Part shown: one piece after another, positions 21,989 to 34,460 of the stretch
Numbering within the stretch: position 1 is the stretch's first letter
Layout of the letters: the number at the start of each line of letters is the position of its first letter
DNA from: Colocasia esculenta
Lineage: Eukaryota; Streptophyta; Magnoliopsida; Alismatales; Araceae
Length of the DNA stretch: 64,000 nt
Assembly: GCA_014218235.1 (NCBI GenBank)
Contig: CM024755.1
Location: 100,978,948-101,042,947 of the forward strand
Direction of reading: 5' to 3'
The notes under the pieces: model-generated
What the model was told of the DNA's origin: nothing
Seen by the model: only the letters and a program-made list of their open reading frames with translations
Databases searched by the model: none
Made by a program: the position numbers and the translations under genes

Positions 21989-24900
21989 TGCGACGACCCT
22001 CTTTATACCGGTACGGTTATACCAACCCACGTCGGTATAGCGAGCGTCATCACAGTGGGACATTTACCCAACAATGACATTCAGCTGAGATACACGTGAA
22101 TATAAGAACATAGTAGCGGAAGTAAAAGAACCACTGTCTTCATTCATTCATCATCCACATTTAACATACATGATTCGATAACATTTAGAGAACTAAAAAT
22201 CCACATAATTTAAATTGCTGAAAATCAAATACATAGATGTCCACACTTATACATTCTTCCATGATAAAGATAATACAATGTTCAATTTACATACTATGAA
22301 AGTCACAAAATGTCACAAGTGCTCCAGCAACACTCTAATCTCTGCGCTCGGAGTCGGTCTCTAACGTCTCCTCCACAAGTGTCTCGTCACCAACTACACC
22401 TGTACGCCGAAGCAAGTAGTGAGTCTAAAAGACTCCGCAAGTACTTCTACACATACCGCACATGCACATATCATAGTAGGTTCCACATACACATTCATAA
22501 GACACAACATGTAGCATGCTTGACATTTAATTTCTCAACCTATCATGGTGAATCTACAATTAAACACATGGACTATGCTTTCAGATTTGCAGAAATAGAA
22601 TCACCTATCACATGCTTTCTATTCATTCCTCACATATAAATTCTACCTTTAACCAACTAAGACATGAAAGCCATTAATAAATTTCCGAGCATGCATGAAA
22701 GGAAACATACCCAACATGGAATCTACACATTCCTACACATATACATAACCATATTTCATACTTTAAACTTGCTGGTTTTACATGCTTTAGCAACCATAAT
22801 CTAACACATGAGAGCTACAACAACGATTTAAATCACAACATGTGAACAATCAAGCATGGAAGTTGTTCATATATGCTTAACAATTATCCCTAGCATGGAT
22901 TCTTGGCATTTTGCATACATAAACGTGATCATAACATAGTAAAGCTACTGTTTAAGCATGAATTCAGATTGTCATAACATGGATTACAAACTCACATCCT
23001 CACATTTGGTTTCACATTTTTACACAATTTCGAATTCGCATAATTCACACTTTACACATGCACTTTTACACATTGTTCACATTCACATTTTTCACATGAA
23101 CACATACACATTTAGACATTCACATTTAGTGCCGTGACACATAGTCCAAACCACCAAAGAAGGACACAACACATCACATCACATAGACGCCATCTAGGCA
23201 ATACAATGGCGAATCTTGGACTGCGCAGACCGGGAGAACAAGTCTCCACCCTAACCAGTGGTACTTGTCCACCTCCAGGATTTCCCCCTAATGCCCTTAG
23301 GGTCACTACACATTGAACCTTCGCAGGGGGACTTTTCCCTGATACGGTTCCACTGCCCTCTACGGAAGCAGTGTCACATTTGGCACAAGTTACACATTAC
23401 ACATTTTTACCGATTTTTAACACATAGGTTTACACATGTCACTTTCATTTCATTCATTTTCTCACTCACATGCACACTTCTATGTTTTTCCTAACATGAC
23501 ACTACAATTTCAGTAGTTTAGCACTCAGGAAAATTTACTAATCAGGTTGCTATATACAAAATCAAATCATTTTACGAAGGCATGCATTAGTTTACATTTA
23601 TACATGGAAAATTCATATTGCATCATGTACTGGTTCAAATGACCTGAAATTTTAACCACAAGCTAATTTCGGGTTCAGGATCCCACATGCAAAATTTCAG
23701 AATTTTCTGATTCAAAATGAAATTTCAGAAAATTAACCATCCATTCCACACTAACATTCATAATGCAATTTAACATGGAGTTAAACAAAATCCCAAATTT
23801 TAACAGCTCGTTGTCTGCACCCTAGCATGCACAGGGTCACAGAACTTGTTCCCAAATTTATCGAGCAACACGTAATTTACTGGAATTTAACATGACCTAC
23901 ACATGATTTCTATTTTTCCCAAAACAAAATTCTTAAATAAGCATACAAGCATGGGAAAAATGTCAGAAACTCAGAGCACATATAGTAACATGCATACATG
24001 GTCTAACAAATTTGGGTAACAAAACTTTGCCACTGGTCATTAGGATCATGGTGAATACACATGGCCATTCTTTTCGCATACACATTAGATAAACAATTAA
24101 ACTCAACCACCCACAAAATAGATGTACATTCATTCTCCCATTCATCACATTAGCTAGTGTACATAATATATAAGAGTTACATTATATCCTCATCGCAAAA
24201 CACGTCGAATATAACCATATAGAAGGGCAGAACAGCTTGCTGTTCTGCTCAGATGAACTTGGCGGCGATCTCTGGCCGCTAATTCAATGTCAACGGCATA
24301 ATCGATGGACGCTAAGCATGATCTTAGCGGCAAGGGACATTGCCGTTAATGTCAGGTCTGTGCAGAACACAGACCCGAGCTCCAAAGATGGGGTGAATTT
24401 GGGGGTCTAGGACACGAGGGAAAATACACAAAAATAGTAAAACCATCCTAGACACATACAGGGATGTTATGGATAGGGTACTTGGCTTTTAGAAACACTC
24501 CTAAAGGATCAAAGGTGTTGGTGAAGTCCTCCTTGGGCAGTCCCAAGAAGTTCCTAACCAGTCCCCAAGACAGCTTCCCTCCGGGTTCTTGAGCAGTCTC
24601 CACAGCAAGTCGAGGTCGGGGAAGCCTTCCTCGATGATCCAGCAAGCTCCTTGATGCAGCAGAACCCCGGAACAAGCTTTAGATCTTCAGATTTAGGTTT
24701 GCAAAGATGGGGTTTTCCTCACAGACCTCTAGGGTTTTTCTCTTCTTCCTCTCTTGCAAAAAGGCAAAGAGAAGGGTTGGGGAAGCATTTCGGGTTCAGA
24801 TATATGTGAGAGGCTTCTCCTGTCCCGAAATGTTGATGTGAACCCCATTCAGACCGTTAGGGACAGCTCCCCAATGGTTGGGGTGGCTTGTTCCCGAAAT

Positions 24901-25259
24901 TCCGGGCTCTGCAATGCATGCAGGTCAGAGAAGTTGGCGTCCACATCGCTGGACGCTAGGGTTAGTGTTGGCGTCCATAGGGTTGACGCTGACAGCACAT
25001 CGACGTCATGATATTGACGCCGATCTGGCCTTCGGCCAGAAGTCTAAAACATGCAGAAACCCGTGCACATCATGAATATATACATGTAATATCTATATGG
25101 CATTGTGCACACACTACCATCAAGCAATACATGCATTATTTATACCTAAATTATACACATACACACACAAGTATACTAACTAGTACTTACGTAGATATTT
25201 ACACAGCACGAATTATTTACATGCAATACAATAATACAACAAAATTCGAGGGCCTTACA
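21989..25259 (-). repeat. Family B middle LTR, 3,271 bp
   Basis: Begins tgcgacgaccc and ends ccttaca. Nearly identical to the left LTR (13779-17051). It serves as 5' LTR for the interior at its left and as 3' LTR for the truncated interior at its right, with a polypurine tract at 25260. Confidence 0.9.
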
Positions 25260-26787
25260 CCCTCTTCCCCTTAAAAGAAACTTCGTCCTCGAAGTTAGAA
25301 CGACGCTAGTCAAACAAAAGGGGATACTTCTTCTTCATCGCATCCTCAAGCTCCCAAGTAGCCTCCTCTCGTGAGAAGTTCCACCATAGAACTTTCACCG
25401 ACGCAATACTCTTGTTCCGGAGATGCTGAACCTTCCAATCAAGAATAGCTACTGGTTGCTCGACATACGACAGATCTGGCTTAATCTCCACTGGCTCATG
25501 ACTAATCACATGAGACGGATCTCGGACATACTTCCTGAGCATAGATATGTGGAATACAGGGTGAACGCTAGCCAAAGCTGGGGGTAATGCTAGCTCATAT
25601 GCCACGCTGCCCAAACGTCTGAGAATCTCATATGGGCCAATAAACCTAGGGCTCAACTTACTATGCCTGCCAAATCTGACAACACCTCGAGTAGGTGATA
25701 TCTTCAAGAAGACATGATCGCCAACCTCGAACTCCAAATCCTTTCTCCTGTTGTCGGCATAGCTCTTCTGCCTATCCTATGCCGCAACAAGCCTCTTCCT
25801 GATAAGCTGGACCTTATCCGAAATCTCCTGAACTAACTCCGGACCGATCAACTGCCTATCACCAGTCTCCTCCCAACATAAAGGAGATCTGCAGGGCCTA
25901 CCATACAACGCCTCGAATGGAGCCATACCAATACTAGCCTGAAAGCTGTTGTTGTATGCAAACTCCACAAGAGGTAAATGACGCTCCCAATCATCCTTCT
26001 AATCCAGAACACACACCCTCAACATATCCTCGAGCGTCTGGATGGTCCTCTCGGACTGTCCATCGATCTGGGGATGAAATGCCGAACTGAGCTTCAGCTC
26101 CGAACCTAAAGCATCTTGAAGACCCTTCCACAACCTCGAAGTAAATCTCGGATCTCGATCCGAAATGATCGACTTCGGCACACCATGCAATCTAATGATA
26201 CTACTAACATACAATCTAGCTAAACTCTCTACTGACTGCTTCTTCTTCATAGGCAAGAAATGAGCAGTCTTAGAGAATCTATCTACAACTACCCAAATCG
26301 AGTCATTGCTCCTTCTAGATCGAGGCAAACCCGAAACAAAGTTCATAGTGATAGCTTCCCACTTCCATACGGGGATATCCATCCTCTGCATAAGGCCAGA
26401 TGGTCGCTGCCGCTCGGCCTTCACTTGCTGACACACTAAACACCTAGATACATAATCCGCAACATCCTTCTTCATGCCGGACCACCAAAATGATCTCTTC
26501 AAATCCTGATACATCTTCGTGTTACCCGGATGAATAGAGAATCGCGATCTATGAGCCTCCACTAACACATACTCACGGACATCTACTAAATCGGGGACAC
26601 AAACACGGTGCTGAAATCTAATCACACCGTCCTCATCAAGAGCAATGCCTGCCTTACCCACTAACTCTAAGAGTCTAGGGTCGGCTCCCTGTTGCTCGAT
26701 CACCTCATCCAAAACCGAGGATCTAAGGGATAACTGAGCTACAAAAGACTGACATAGCGATGGCTCTAACTCAGTCAACGCGCAAGC
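25260..26787 (-). pseudogene. pol: Second family B interior, truncated: integrase and chromodomain
   Basis: Parallel to 17052-18580. It encodes the linker after RNase H, the integrase zinc finger (HPGNTKMYQDLKRSFWW, CLVCQQ), the core (ISDRDPRFTS, HPQIDGQSERT), GPY and chromodomain. Two amber stops break it: one near 25775-25780 (a Gln codon in VAAQDRQK) and one near 25996-26001 (a Trp codon in LDWKDDW). It keeps the base deleted at 18310 in the other interior, so the copies diverged independently. Homology stops at 26787, where unrelated AT-rich DNA begins. Confidence 0.85.
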
Positions 26788-28320
26788 GAAGGGAGCCGAC
26801 TTATGAATTATAAGATTATTTGAATTATAAGATTTTTAGATAGGCCAACTTATGAGAGATTAGAAAGATGCTATTTTGATGGAATCGCCAAAATTGCGAT
26901 TTTCTTCTTCGATGGGAGAGTTGACTTTTTACTAGTAGGATATATGATTTTTCTGATATTTTTATTGGATTCAAATGGGGGGTACTTCTTTATTTATATG
27001 TAATATCTTAAGTAAATGAAACATCAAATTATATGAAACATCAAATTATAATATTTACTTAAATGATGTGGAGTGTAAATAAGGTATGGGTTTCAGTTTT
27101 TTGTTAACATTTCAGGAAGAATCAGTAATGTCTGAAAAACACAAGGTCGGTCAGCCGAATAGAAGAAATCAGTCGACTGAACAGGAAAGATCGGTCTACC
27201 GACCTAGCCAGTTGCTATTGCTGGGTTTGATTGTGAAATCGGTCGACCGAAATGAGAAAGTCGATCGACTGAGCTAGCCAGTAGCTATTTTGGGTTTGAC
27301 TGAGGGATCAGTTGACTGGAATGACAAAGTCGGTCGACCAAAAGAGTGGGATCGGTCGACCAATATCTAGTTTTAGTCGACTGATTCCAAAAAAACTTAA
27401 AAATATACAAGTCAAAATCTCACCACTTTTTCTTGCTTGGGAATGAAAATAAACAAGTAGGAACAGAAAAGCAGGGACTAGTCTATAGTTGTATATACTT
27501 TTCAAGGGAAGTGGAAGGCTATAAGCCCCCTATCTCTCTTCTTTTTCAATCTCGGGCAGAAAAGGAGGGGATCGGTCGACCGAAATATCGGTCGGTCGAC
27601 CGATTCCGGCGATGCTTACAAAACTGGTTTCTGCCTTTCTGAAATGATGAGTTGAGGGTTTAAATGAGGGGATAAGGGTGTAACTGGGTACAAGAGTCCC
27701 TCATTTTCAAGTGTTTGGAATAAGGCTACTTGGATAAGTAACACTCGGAAAGGAAGAAGAGGAAACAAGATTTCCTACCTCTGTGAGAAGGTGATGACAA
27801 TACTCTTAAGAAATAGAGCTCCCGAAGCTCCCTCCAACCAGCACCTAGCTTCCTTTCCTTCTCCTTCTTCAGCTCTTTGGCTGAGAATAGCAGCAGTAGC
27901 AGCAGACGAAGCAGCAACAGCAGTAGATCTTATAGAGTTTATCCGCGTGCGAGATTGCAACAACAACTAGACGATGGCGATGAAATCTTCGAGGAGATTT
28001 CACCCGGGTTAAACATGTAAGAGGAGGGTTAATACGTAATCCATCTTGCGTAGGTGAATAGTGATCAACCTACGTAATCACTGTGCCAAAAATCATATAA
28101 ATTTATATATACATATATATGTAATACATTTTATTTTTAATCCTTTCTTATCAATAAAATTTTATTTGTTCACTTGTTAATTTATGTAAACACATGTGTG
28201 CTTATTCCCAATGTGTATTTTAGAATTGGCGGTGTGCGTTATAATTAAACTAATCGGAACGTCATCATGCATTACACATAAATGGTCAATTATTTCTATA
28301 ATTAAAATTGAGGTGTTACA
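26788..28320 (-). repeat. LTR fragment, family D
   Basis: Ends gaggtgttaca at 28320, the same terminus as solo LTR X (minus strand TGTAACACCTC). The left boundary is unclear. The first 80 bp (ttatgaattataagattatt) resemble a small AT-rich MITE-like sequence. A cluster of GGTCGACC palindromes and a CAG/CTT-rich stretch near 27890-27930 are inside. No coding sequence was recognised. Confidence 0.5.
27143..27607. repeat. Cluster of GGTCGACC palindromes
   Basis: About ten copies of (a)tcggtcgaccga and close variants (cagtcgactga, cgatcgactg, cggtctaccgac) are spaced irregularly. Some lie in a repeated unit containing gagctagccagt and ggtttgactg. Each core is itself a perfect palindrome. Spacing is too uneven for a satellite. 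Confidence 0.8.
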
Positions 28321-29688
28321 ATAGTGAAGCCTTTAGATAGTCATTTTCATCCTTTAATTTTGTATTCATTTGGTTTGTTTTCTAACTCCATGATTTTACT
28401 ATTTTTAGTTTTTATATCTTCACATAATAGGCTATTTGTTCTCTGAGTTTCATTAAATTGTTCTTTTAATTTTCCTGATTCTGATTTTAGAATAGCATTT
28501 GCTTTTTCCTCATTGACGAAGTCTAACTTAAGCACTTTTGATTGTTTGGTGACAATTTTATATTTTCATATAGTTCATTAAATACTTTCTCTAGATTGTC
28601 AGAATCTGATACAAAATAGGATTCAAATGGGGTTCTGAGTTTACTTATTCTAGCCCTGCCATGAGGGGTAGATTCACTTGTTCTTCTTCGGACTATGAGC
28701 TAGAAGAATTTGAATTTGAAGCATCTCCGTTCTCTTATGTGGCTTCCATAGTTTTTTTTTATATTTTCTAAATATCTTTTCTTTACCTTTCTTTTTCTTG
28801 ACCCTTTTCACCTTGATCTTTTCTTTTCAACTTGGGGCAGTCAACCTTTAGGTTTTCGTGCTACTTCCACTCGTAGCAAATGAGTTTTTTTTTCTTTTCC
28901 TTTTTGTAATGTCTTCTAGATCCGAATTTTTTTTTCTTGGCTAGAATCCTTTGAAGTTTTCTGAATAGCATGGCTTCATCTTCATCACTATCCTTAGAAT
29001 CTTCTTATGCATCTTCTGAGCTAGAAGAGGAAGAGGAGGGAGGAACTACAACTTTCAAAGTATCAAAAATTTTCTTTTTAGATGAACTTTCAGTAAATCT
29101 TTCCATGTTGATTTCATGAGCGATGAGAGATCCGATAAGCTTGTCCAAAGGAAGTTCTCATAAATCATTTGCTTATTCAATCCCAATTACTTTAGGTATC
29201 TATGGTTGTGTTAGAGATCTTAATATTTTCCAAACTACTTCTTCTTGTGTGTAGTTTTTATCTAATGAAGCTAGATCATTTGTTATATCAGTGAATCTTG
29301 TATATATTTGAGTAATATGTTTTTTTGGCATCATTTTAAATTGTTCATATTGTGAAACTGAAATATCTATTCTGGTTTGTTTTACCTTGTTTGTATCTTC
29401 ATAAGTTATTTTTAATTTATCTCACATTTCTTTAGCAGTTTTATGAGTAAAAACTCTATTAAATTCTTTCTTTCATAAAGCATAGCAAAGATAATTTTTT
29501 GCTTTAAAATTGAACGAAACATTTCATTTATCAGCTAGTGACCAGTCAGATGAATTTTCATCTAGAGGAACATGATCACCTTCCACTATTACCTACCATA
29601 GATCAAAGTTTGTACCCCTAATGAAGCATTCCATATGCATCCTCCAATACTGGTAATCTTCGCCATCAAAGAATGGTGGCCTTGTCAT
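28321..29688 (-). pseudogene. gag: Decayed Ty1/copia gag
   Basis: Translated on the minus strand with several stops and frame breaks. The ATG at 29686-29688 begins a copia Gag N-terminus (PPFFDGEDYQYWR then FDLW). Near 28820-28880 a zinc-knuckle remnant reads C-Y-E-W...HENLKVDCPKLK, with the second Cys changed to Trp and a stop inside. At 28535-28347 a coiled-coil-like segment (VNEEKANAILKSE, LENK) matches the usual copia Gag C-terminus. No pol follows, because LTR family D begins at 28320. Confidence 0.75.
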
Positions 29689-30010
29689 GGACTATAGGTC
29701 ACACACATGTTATATAACATATGTCTAATTTTTCATAATTTTCGAAGTAAAGAAACTATTTATCAAATTTAAAACAAATTTCAAGTATTTATTGCATTAA
29801 CTCTTAAAAATAGGATTAACAGAGAAAACTCAAATTTAACAGTCTAAAAACATGAGCACAATAACCCTAACTTCAAAACAAAATATTATAAATAATATAT
29901 CATGAGACATCTATTTTTTGGAATTAAATCTAACCTAAACATACTTATTTTCTCATGAACAAAAATAACAGAAATTAATATATATAACCAGAAAATATTT
30001 AGGACAACAT
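29689..30010. other. AT-rich stretch without recognisable features
   Basis: No long open frame, no LTR end and no primer-binding site was seen. It may be the 5' leader of the copia element. Confidence 0.4.
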
Positions 30011-31029
30011 GATCACTTCATAGTACCTACCACACCCTGTCAAAACCATCAGAACCAAAATCCATCCATAAGACCCACAAAATTCACCTCACATGCTTTA
30101 AAACAAATTTATGGAAAAGTAATATGAACTTAACGGCAAGGGGTCCACCGTTAAAGGTGTTGACAGCATCATCAACTGCAGTCAACGTATGAACTTGGAG
30201 GCAGCAAAGTTCGCTATCAAGTTCCTATCTGCAGAAGTTGTAGACTAAAACCAAAAGGAAACAAAAATTGGGGGTCCAAGACAATCGTAACAAATCGAAA
30301 AACCCTACTTGATAGGCACATGAATGAAAACCCTAAGTTACTTGCCTCACACAACCACCCCAAAGATCAAATTCTGTTGGTGAATTCCTCCTCGACCAAG
30401 CTAAAGAGGTGTGTCTCCACACCTTAATTCAATCTCCACGTCCCTTTTTGATGCAATCCCCATGAGCCAACAACTTCTTCATGTATAGCAGCAACTCCGT
30501 ATAGCAGTAGAACATCAAGGAAGCCTTCAACTCATCAGATCAAGCCTCAAGAAGTCTCTCCCTCTCTCCCCCAAAATCTCTCACCCAAACCCTAGACAAT
30601 CAAAGGTTCTTCCCTCACAGAAATAACCCATATATATATATATATATATGACTTTGGGTAGTGATCAAGAGAGGAAATAGAGCCCGAAATGTACCCAGAA
30701 TTTCCCACTCTCTACGCGAAGAAATTGGGGTTGCAATCGGATTTGAAAACTGGAAACGTAGGAATCTTAATGTCAAGATAGACTGACATCAAGATGGAAA
30801 TAGACGACGTTCGATCTTGTCGTTAACTTCAAAGATCCGAAAATCTTATAAAACCCAATAAGTAAACGGTGAAAAATACTGCCACAGACCTGGGGTTAAC
30901 GACATATTATGTTGTCATTAACAAAGCTTGACGGCATAGGATCCCACCATCAAGGGGTCCTAACCAGAACAATTCAAAACAATATAGCAACATAGTAAAT
31001 GACTACTTCAGAAAACCTAGGGTGTTACA
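30010..31029 (-). repeat. Chromovirus-like LTR fragment, family E
   Basis: Ends agggtgttaca at 31029 (minus strand TGTAACACCCT). The part around 30265-30440 (gggggtccaag, then gttggtgaattcctcctcg) is distantly alignable with the family B LTR at 16190-16330 (gggggtctagga, gttggtgaagccctccttg). It contains TTAACGG / CCGTTAA inverted repeats near 30130 and others at 30770-30960, and an (AT)n run at 30631-30649. The left boundary is approximate. Confidence 0.5.
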
Positions 31030-31189
31030 TGTTGTGTTTGTTTTCCTCCTTGATTAGAAAGGAGAAGACCTGAGAGGATCAAGTGTGGTGGTTGTACCTG
31101 CAGGAGATCGGTTTTATTGATTTGGTCGTTTTAGCTATAGTATTATAGTAGAATCTCAAGGTATTTTTACTTGGGGACTGGACGTAGGT
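31030..31189 (+). repeat. Copia-type LTR, left part
   Basis: Plus-strand sequence with the phrases atctcaaggta and cttggggactggacgtagg, characteristic of the end of many plant copia LTRs. It continues at 50185 after array C (aaatctggataaatcttggtgtc). Confidence 0.55.
31185..31189. repeat. Probable target-site duplication of array C, left (TAGGT)
   Basis: taggt lies before the LTR start at 31190; taagt lies after the last LTR at 50185-50189. Four of five bases match. Confidence 0.6.
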
Positions 31190-34100
31190 TGTCACGCCCC
31201 GATATTTAGCAGCGAAATAAATACCGAGGTGCGTGAACGATACAAATAGACGTATCACAGTTGAATAACGCAGAGTCACAATTGAACATAAGAACACATT
31301 TGAGAATATAATATGGTCACCAAAAGTATACTTTATTCCATTTCATTCAACTAGCTACAACCTTACATAAGAAGAACGAACTAAAGGGTCCCTTATTCAA
31401 ATGAAAATTTTTCACTAATACATAGACTACTCAAATATCTATTCCTACTACTTCATCTCCTCAATGTCGGGTGTTTATCACTCTTGCCCTGCCCCATCGG
31501 ACTCCACAGGTTTCTCATCACTACCTGAAAAGGACAGGATGATAGGGCGAGTGAACTAGCTCAGTAGGATTTACATCTCAATATTGTGCGGGCACTAATA
31601 TACATGATTAACATTTTAAATAGGCAGATATGCACATGAACATGATAATTCTAATGCATGCTTTTCTAACAAGTTAAATAGCGGAACAGAACGGATGTCA
31701 TATCAAATATCGAGTTGCATATACAATGGACGGATATTTGAAGAGTAGAATCATATCAAAAGAGATTGGCCATACAGATATCATGTATTCACAAGAACAG
31801 AGGTATCATATCAAATCTTATCATATCATATCAAATCAAACTTATCATATCATATCAAACGAAGGCACATTCCCACAAATCTTGCATATCGTATCAGTGC
31901 CATGCCAAGCACCACAAGTCCATACTCCAGCGGTTAATAAGTACGTTGGGGCGCTCTTCCCAAGACCAGACAGGGCCCCTATTGCACAGGCATTAGTCAA
32001 ATGGACCGAAGTCCTACGTTGTGCCGAACAAACATATTCATATCATGGATACGGAATTTCAATAATAAGCTCAATGTAATAAGAACATGATCATCATAGA
32101 GTCAAGGTGTGACAAATAGCTCAAGAGAACAAATGGGCAGTATAACGATGTATCTTATGTTTCATAATTCGTTATTGTCTTGACATAAGGATAACTAATG
32201 ACAAATCATACGCGAAACATGTGCTCTCTATCTTTAGGGTACTTCATGGTACAACCAGCTTGGCCTCTATGTGGGAATCCATACAGAGCGGAGACTTACG
32301 GAGGTCTTAAGGAAAAGATCGCTAGTCTTGCCGATTTGGAATGACCGGAAGAGATCTCTATATTCCCCAAGAAGGGTGTGCCTATTCGTGCAAAGGTGTA
32401 AGTGACGTGTCACGGATCTTTCCTAACATGTATGCAATATGAACAAATAACTGAAACATCGGAAAGCATATAACTTAAAGAAACTCATATACAAACCATG
32501 ATGAAACACTTTAACTAAACACGTCTACGCTAACATGTGTTCACCCATACATTCACATCATATTCTTATCATGTCCAATTGACAATAAGTAAGATCACAA
32601 GATAATCAAATGAACATAAGGTCAATCACATTTACACATTAGAATCATATTCATATCATTACCGCTTTCAAATTGATGGATTTCTTTTAGGCCAATGCAC
32701 ACTATGGAACACTATGCAACATGCTGACGGACCACAAAGACTAACATGCTGACTGACTGACTGAAAAGTACAGCCTCGGGTCGACCTATGAATAGCGTCC
32801 AACACAGTGGACATTTTTACAAAACAGTGTACAGGTAAACAGGCCAAACGGTGCAGAAATTGAATCGCGTCGGCCTACATGGCCGCCTTTCAAGCTAAAT
32901 CGCGTCGAGATATAGCGACGCCTTACAGAAATCATTAAATAATCCGATGGGCGGGAAAACTGCCTAAATCGTGTCTGGGGATCTCGCCGCAGTTCAGACT
33001 GGCACAGACTCCCAGATAGGCATGAAGGCCCATGCGCGGGTTGATTGGTCAGCGACCTAATCGCGTTCGGCCTCATGGTCACGATTCAGAGGGCGCGGGA
33101 ATCCCGTCGCTTGGAGAGGACGCGATTCCAAACGCTGCCCGAAAACGTTAGAAAACATAGCTAACCTGTTACCATGCTTATATCTCCCTATCTAATGACA
33201 GTTAGATAAAATGTTTTAGATGAAAGATGACCATGACAATGAGTAGAAGAACTTTGATGTTGGGGGTTTGACCTAATTTGGTCTCAAATCTCATGAAAAA
33301 TATGAAGAACATAAAGGTCAAGTACATCCCGAAAACATAGGTTCATGCAGTGGCTCTCTTAACATGCTTATAACTCTCTAACAAATGACTTTTAGACAAA
33401 GTGTTCAACACAAAACATGATGAGGACTACTAGTAACATGACTTTCATGATGGAGGTTTAGTCTAATTCGGTCTCGAATCGTGTACATAGTAAGAAGAAG
33501 GTAAAAAGCCCTAACTGTGCGCGACTTAGGGAAAATGACTAATACTCCATGTATACTCCATGAAAATTGGGAAAATCAAGTGCAAATGAAACTAGACTCG
33601 AAGCTCTACAAGATGCTATTGTTTTTCTTTAATCTTGGCCCGAGAACACCTTCCTTTGTGAAGATCTAAGAGATGTCATCATTCTGGATGCAGCAGAGGA
33701 TGAAGGGGATGAAGCTCCGGTTCCCAGCCTTTCTCCTCCTCCTCTGAAGCCCTAGCCCACCTCCAAACGACCCAAACTCGTTGCCAAACCTTCTCCAAGA
33801 GTTTAGTGACGAGTTCTTATAGATTTAGGGTGTATTTACATGTCCTAATGGGACTAGGAAAGGGGGCTGCAAATTCAGCTTTCTACTTTCCAAAATCTGG
33901 GATTCTCTCACCCAAAGGAGGTAGCTACACCATGGGAAGGTGTCATAAAGGGTTGGGCACGATTTGTCTTGTCATGAATGGCCATTATCACTAATTTTAA
34001 CCCTAATTTGCCCTCCCTAATCACTGCATAATTACATCTAGGTATTTTCTTGTCCCAATTTTTATCCTTGGGCCAAATGTGCTCCATTGGCCAAATCTTG

Positions 34101-34447
34101 TTAATGGGTTATTAATACATGATGTTGGAAGTCTCTCCAATATGTTTAATTAATTTATGGTCGGGTTATTTTTCCGCGTTAACAATTTTCCGACTTAGTT
34201 TCTAAATTCGGGTAATTTGTCACGTGTGACGTACACTCGGTGAATCAGATTTTTTGTTGCATGAATTTCTTCGTGGAACACTTAGGGACAATATTTGGGG
34301 TTGATTTATAATTTTTACGGAATTTTCCGATGTGTTTTCTCTTGTACGCTAATGGTACGTAAGTTTTATCATTCCGATAAATGCGGAAATTATTTATTTT
34401 GATTTATTTTTTAATTTTTTAAATCCCTAAATTTTCGGGGTGTTACA
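31190..34447 (-). repeat. Family C LTR1 (3' LTR), 3,258 bp
   Basis: Begins tgtcacgcccc and ends ggggtgttaca. It contains tcatatcaaat short tandem repeats (31805-31860) and a GCGTC / GACGC inverted-repeat region (32860-33135) that includes gacgcgattccaaa at 33119. A module at 32245-32455 is shared with the Tat1 leader. No coding sequence was recognised. Confidence 0.9.
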
Positions 34448-34460
34448 TCCTCCCCCACTT
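34448..34460 (-). promoter_or_regulatory. Family C polypurine tract, interior 1
   Basis: Plus strand tcctcccccactt; minus strand AAGTGGGGGAGGA directly abuts TGTAACACC of the LTR. Repeated at 42305-42317. Confidence 0.85.

Larger units (their letters stand above)
13779..26787 (-). mobile_element. Chromovirus family B: truncated tandem array (LTR, gag-pol, LTR, partial pol)
   Basis: Minus-strand Del/Tekay-type chromovirus. Order on the plus strand: LTR 13779-17051, full interior 17052-21988, LTR 21989-25259, then a second interior truncated at 26787. One LTR is thus shared by two interiors, as expected from unequal LTR-LTR recombination followed by loss of the right end. Polypurine tract, iMet-type primer-binding site and TG..CA LTR ends are all visible. 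The left LTR is flanked by cgacg; no matching duplication can be assigned on the truncated right side. Confidence 0.9.

Noticed and set aside
26788..26800. The 9-mer ggagccgac occurs at 26792-26800 after the truncated B array and at 13769-13777 before its left LTR, suggesting a target-site duplication.
   Set aside because: It is longer than the 5-bp duplications of this group, is not adjacent to the array end on the right, and the DNA to the right does not resemble the Tat2 LTR on the left. Treated as coincidence.
27143..27607. Regularly recurring palindromes that might suggest a CRISPR-like array.
   Set aside because: Spacing and unit sequence are irregular, there are no cas genes, and the context is plant LTR sequence.
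27490..28320. Possible LTR bounded by atagt at both sides (atagt before tgtatatac and after tgttaca).
   Set aside because: The proposed start falls inside the GGTCGACC cluster, which continues on both sides, so the match is probably chance.
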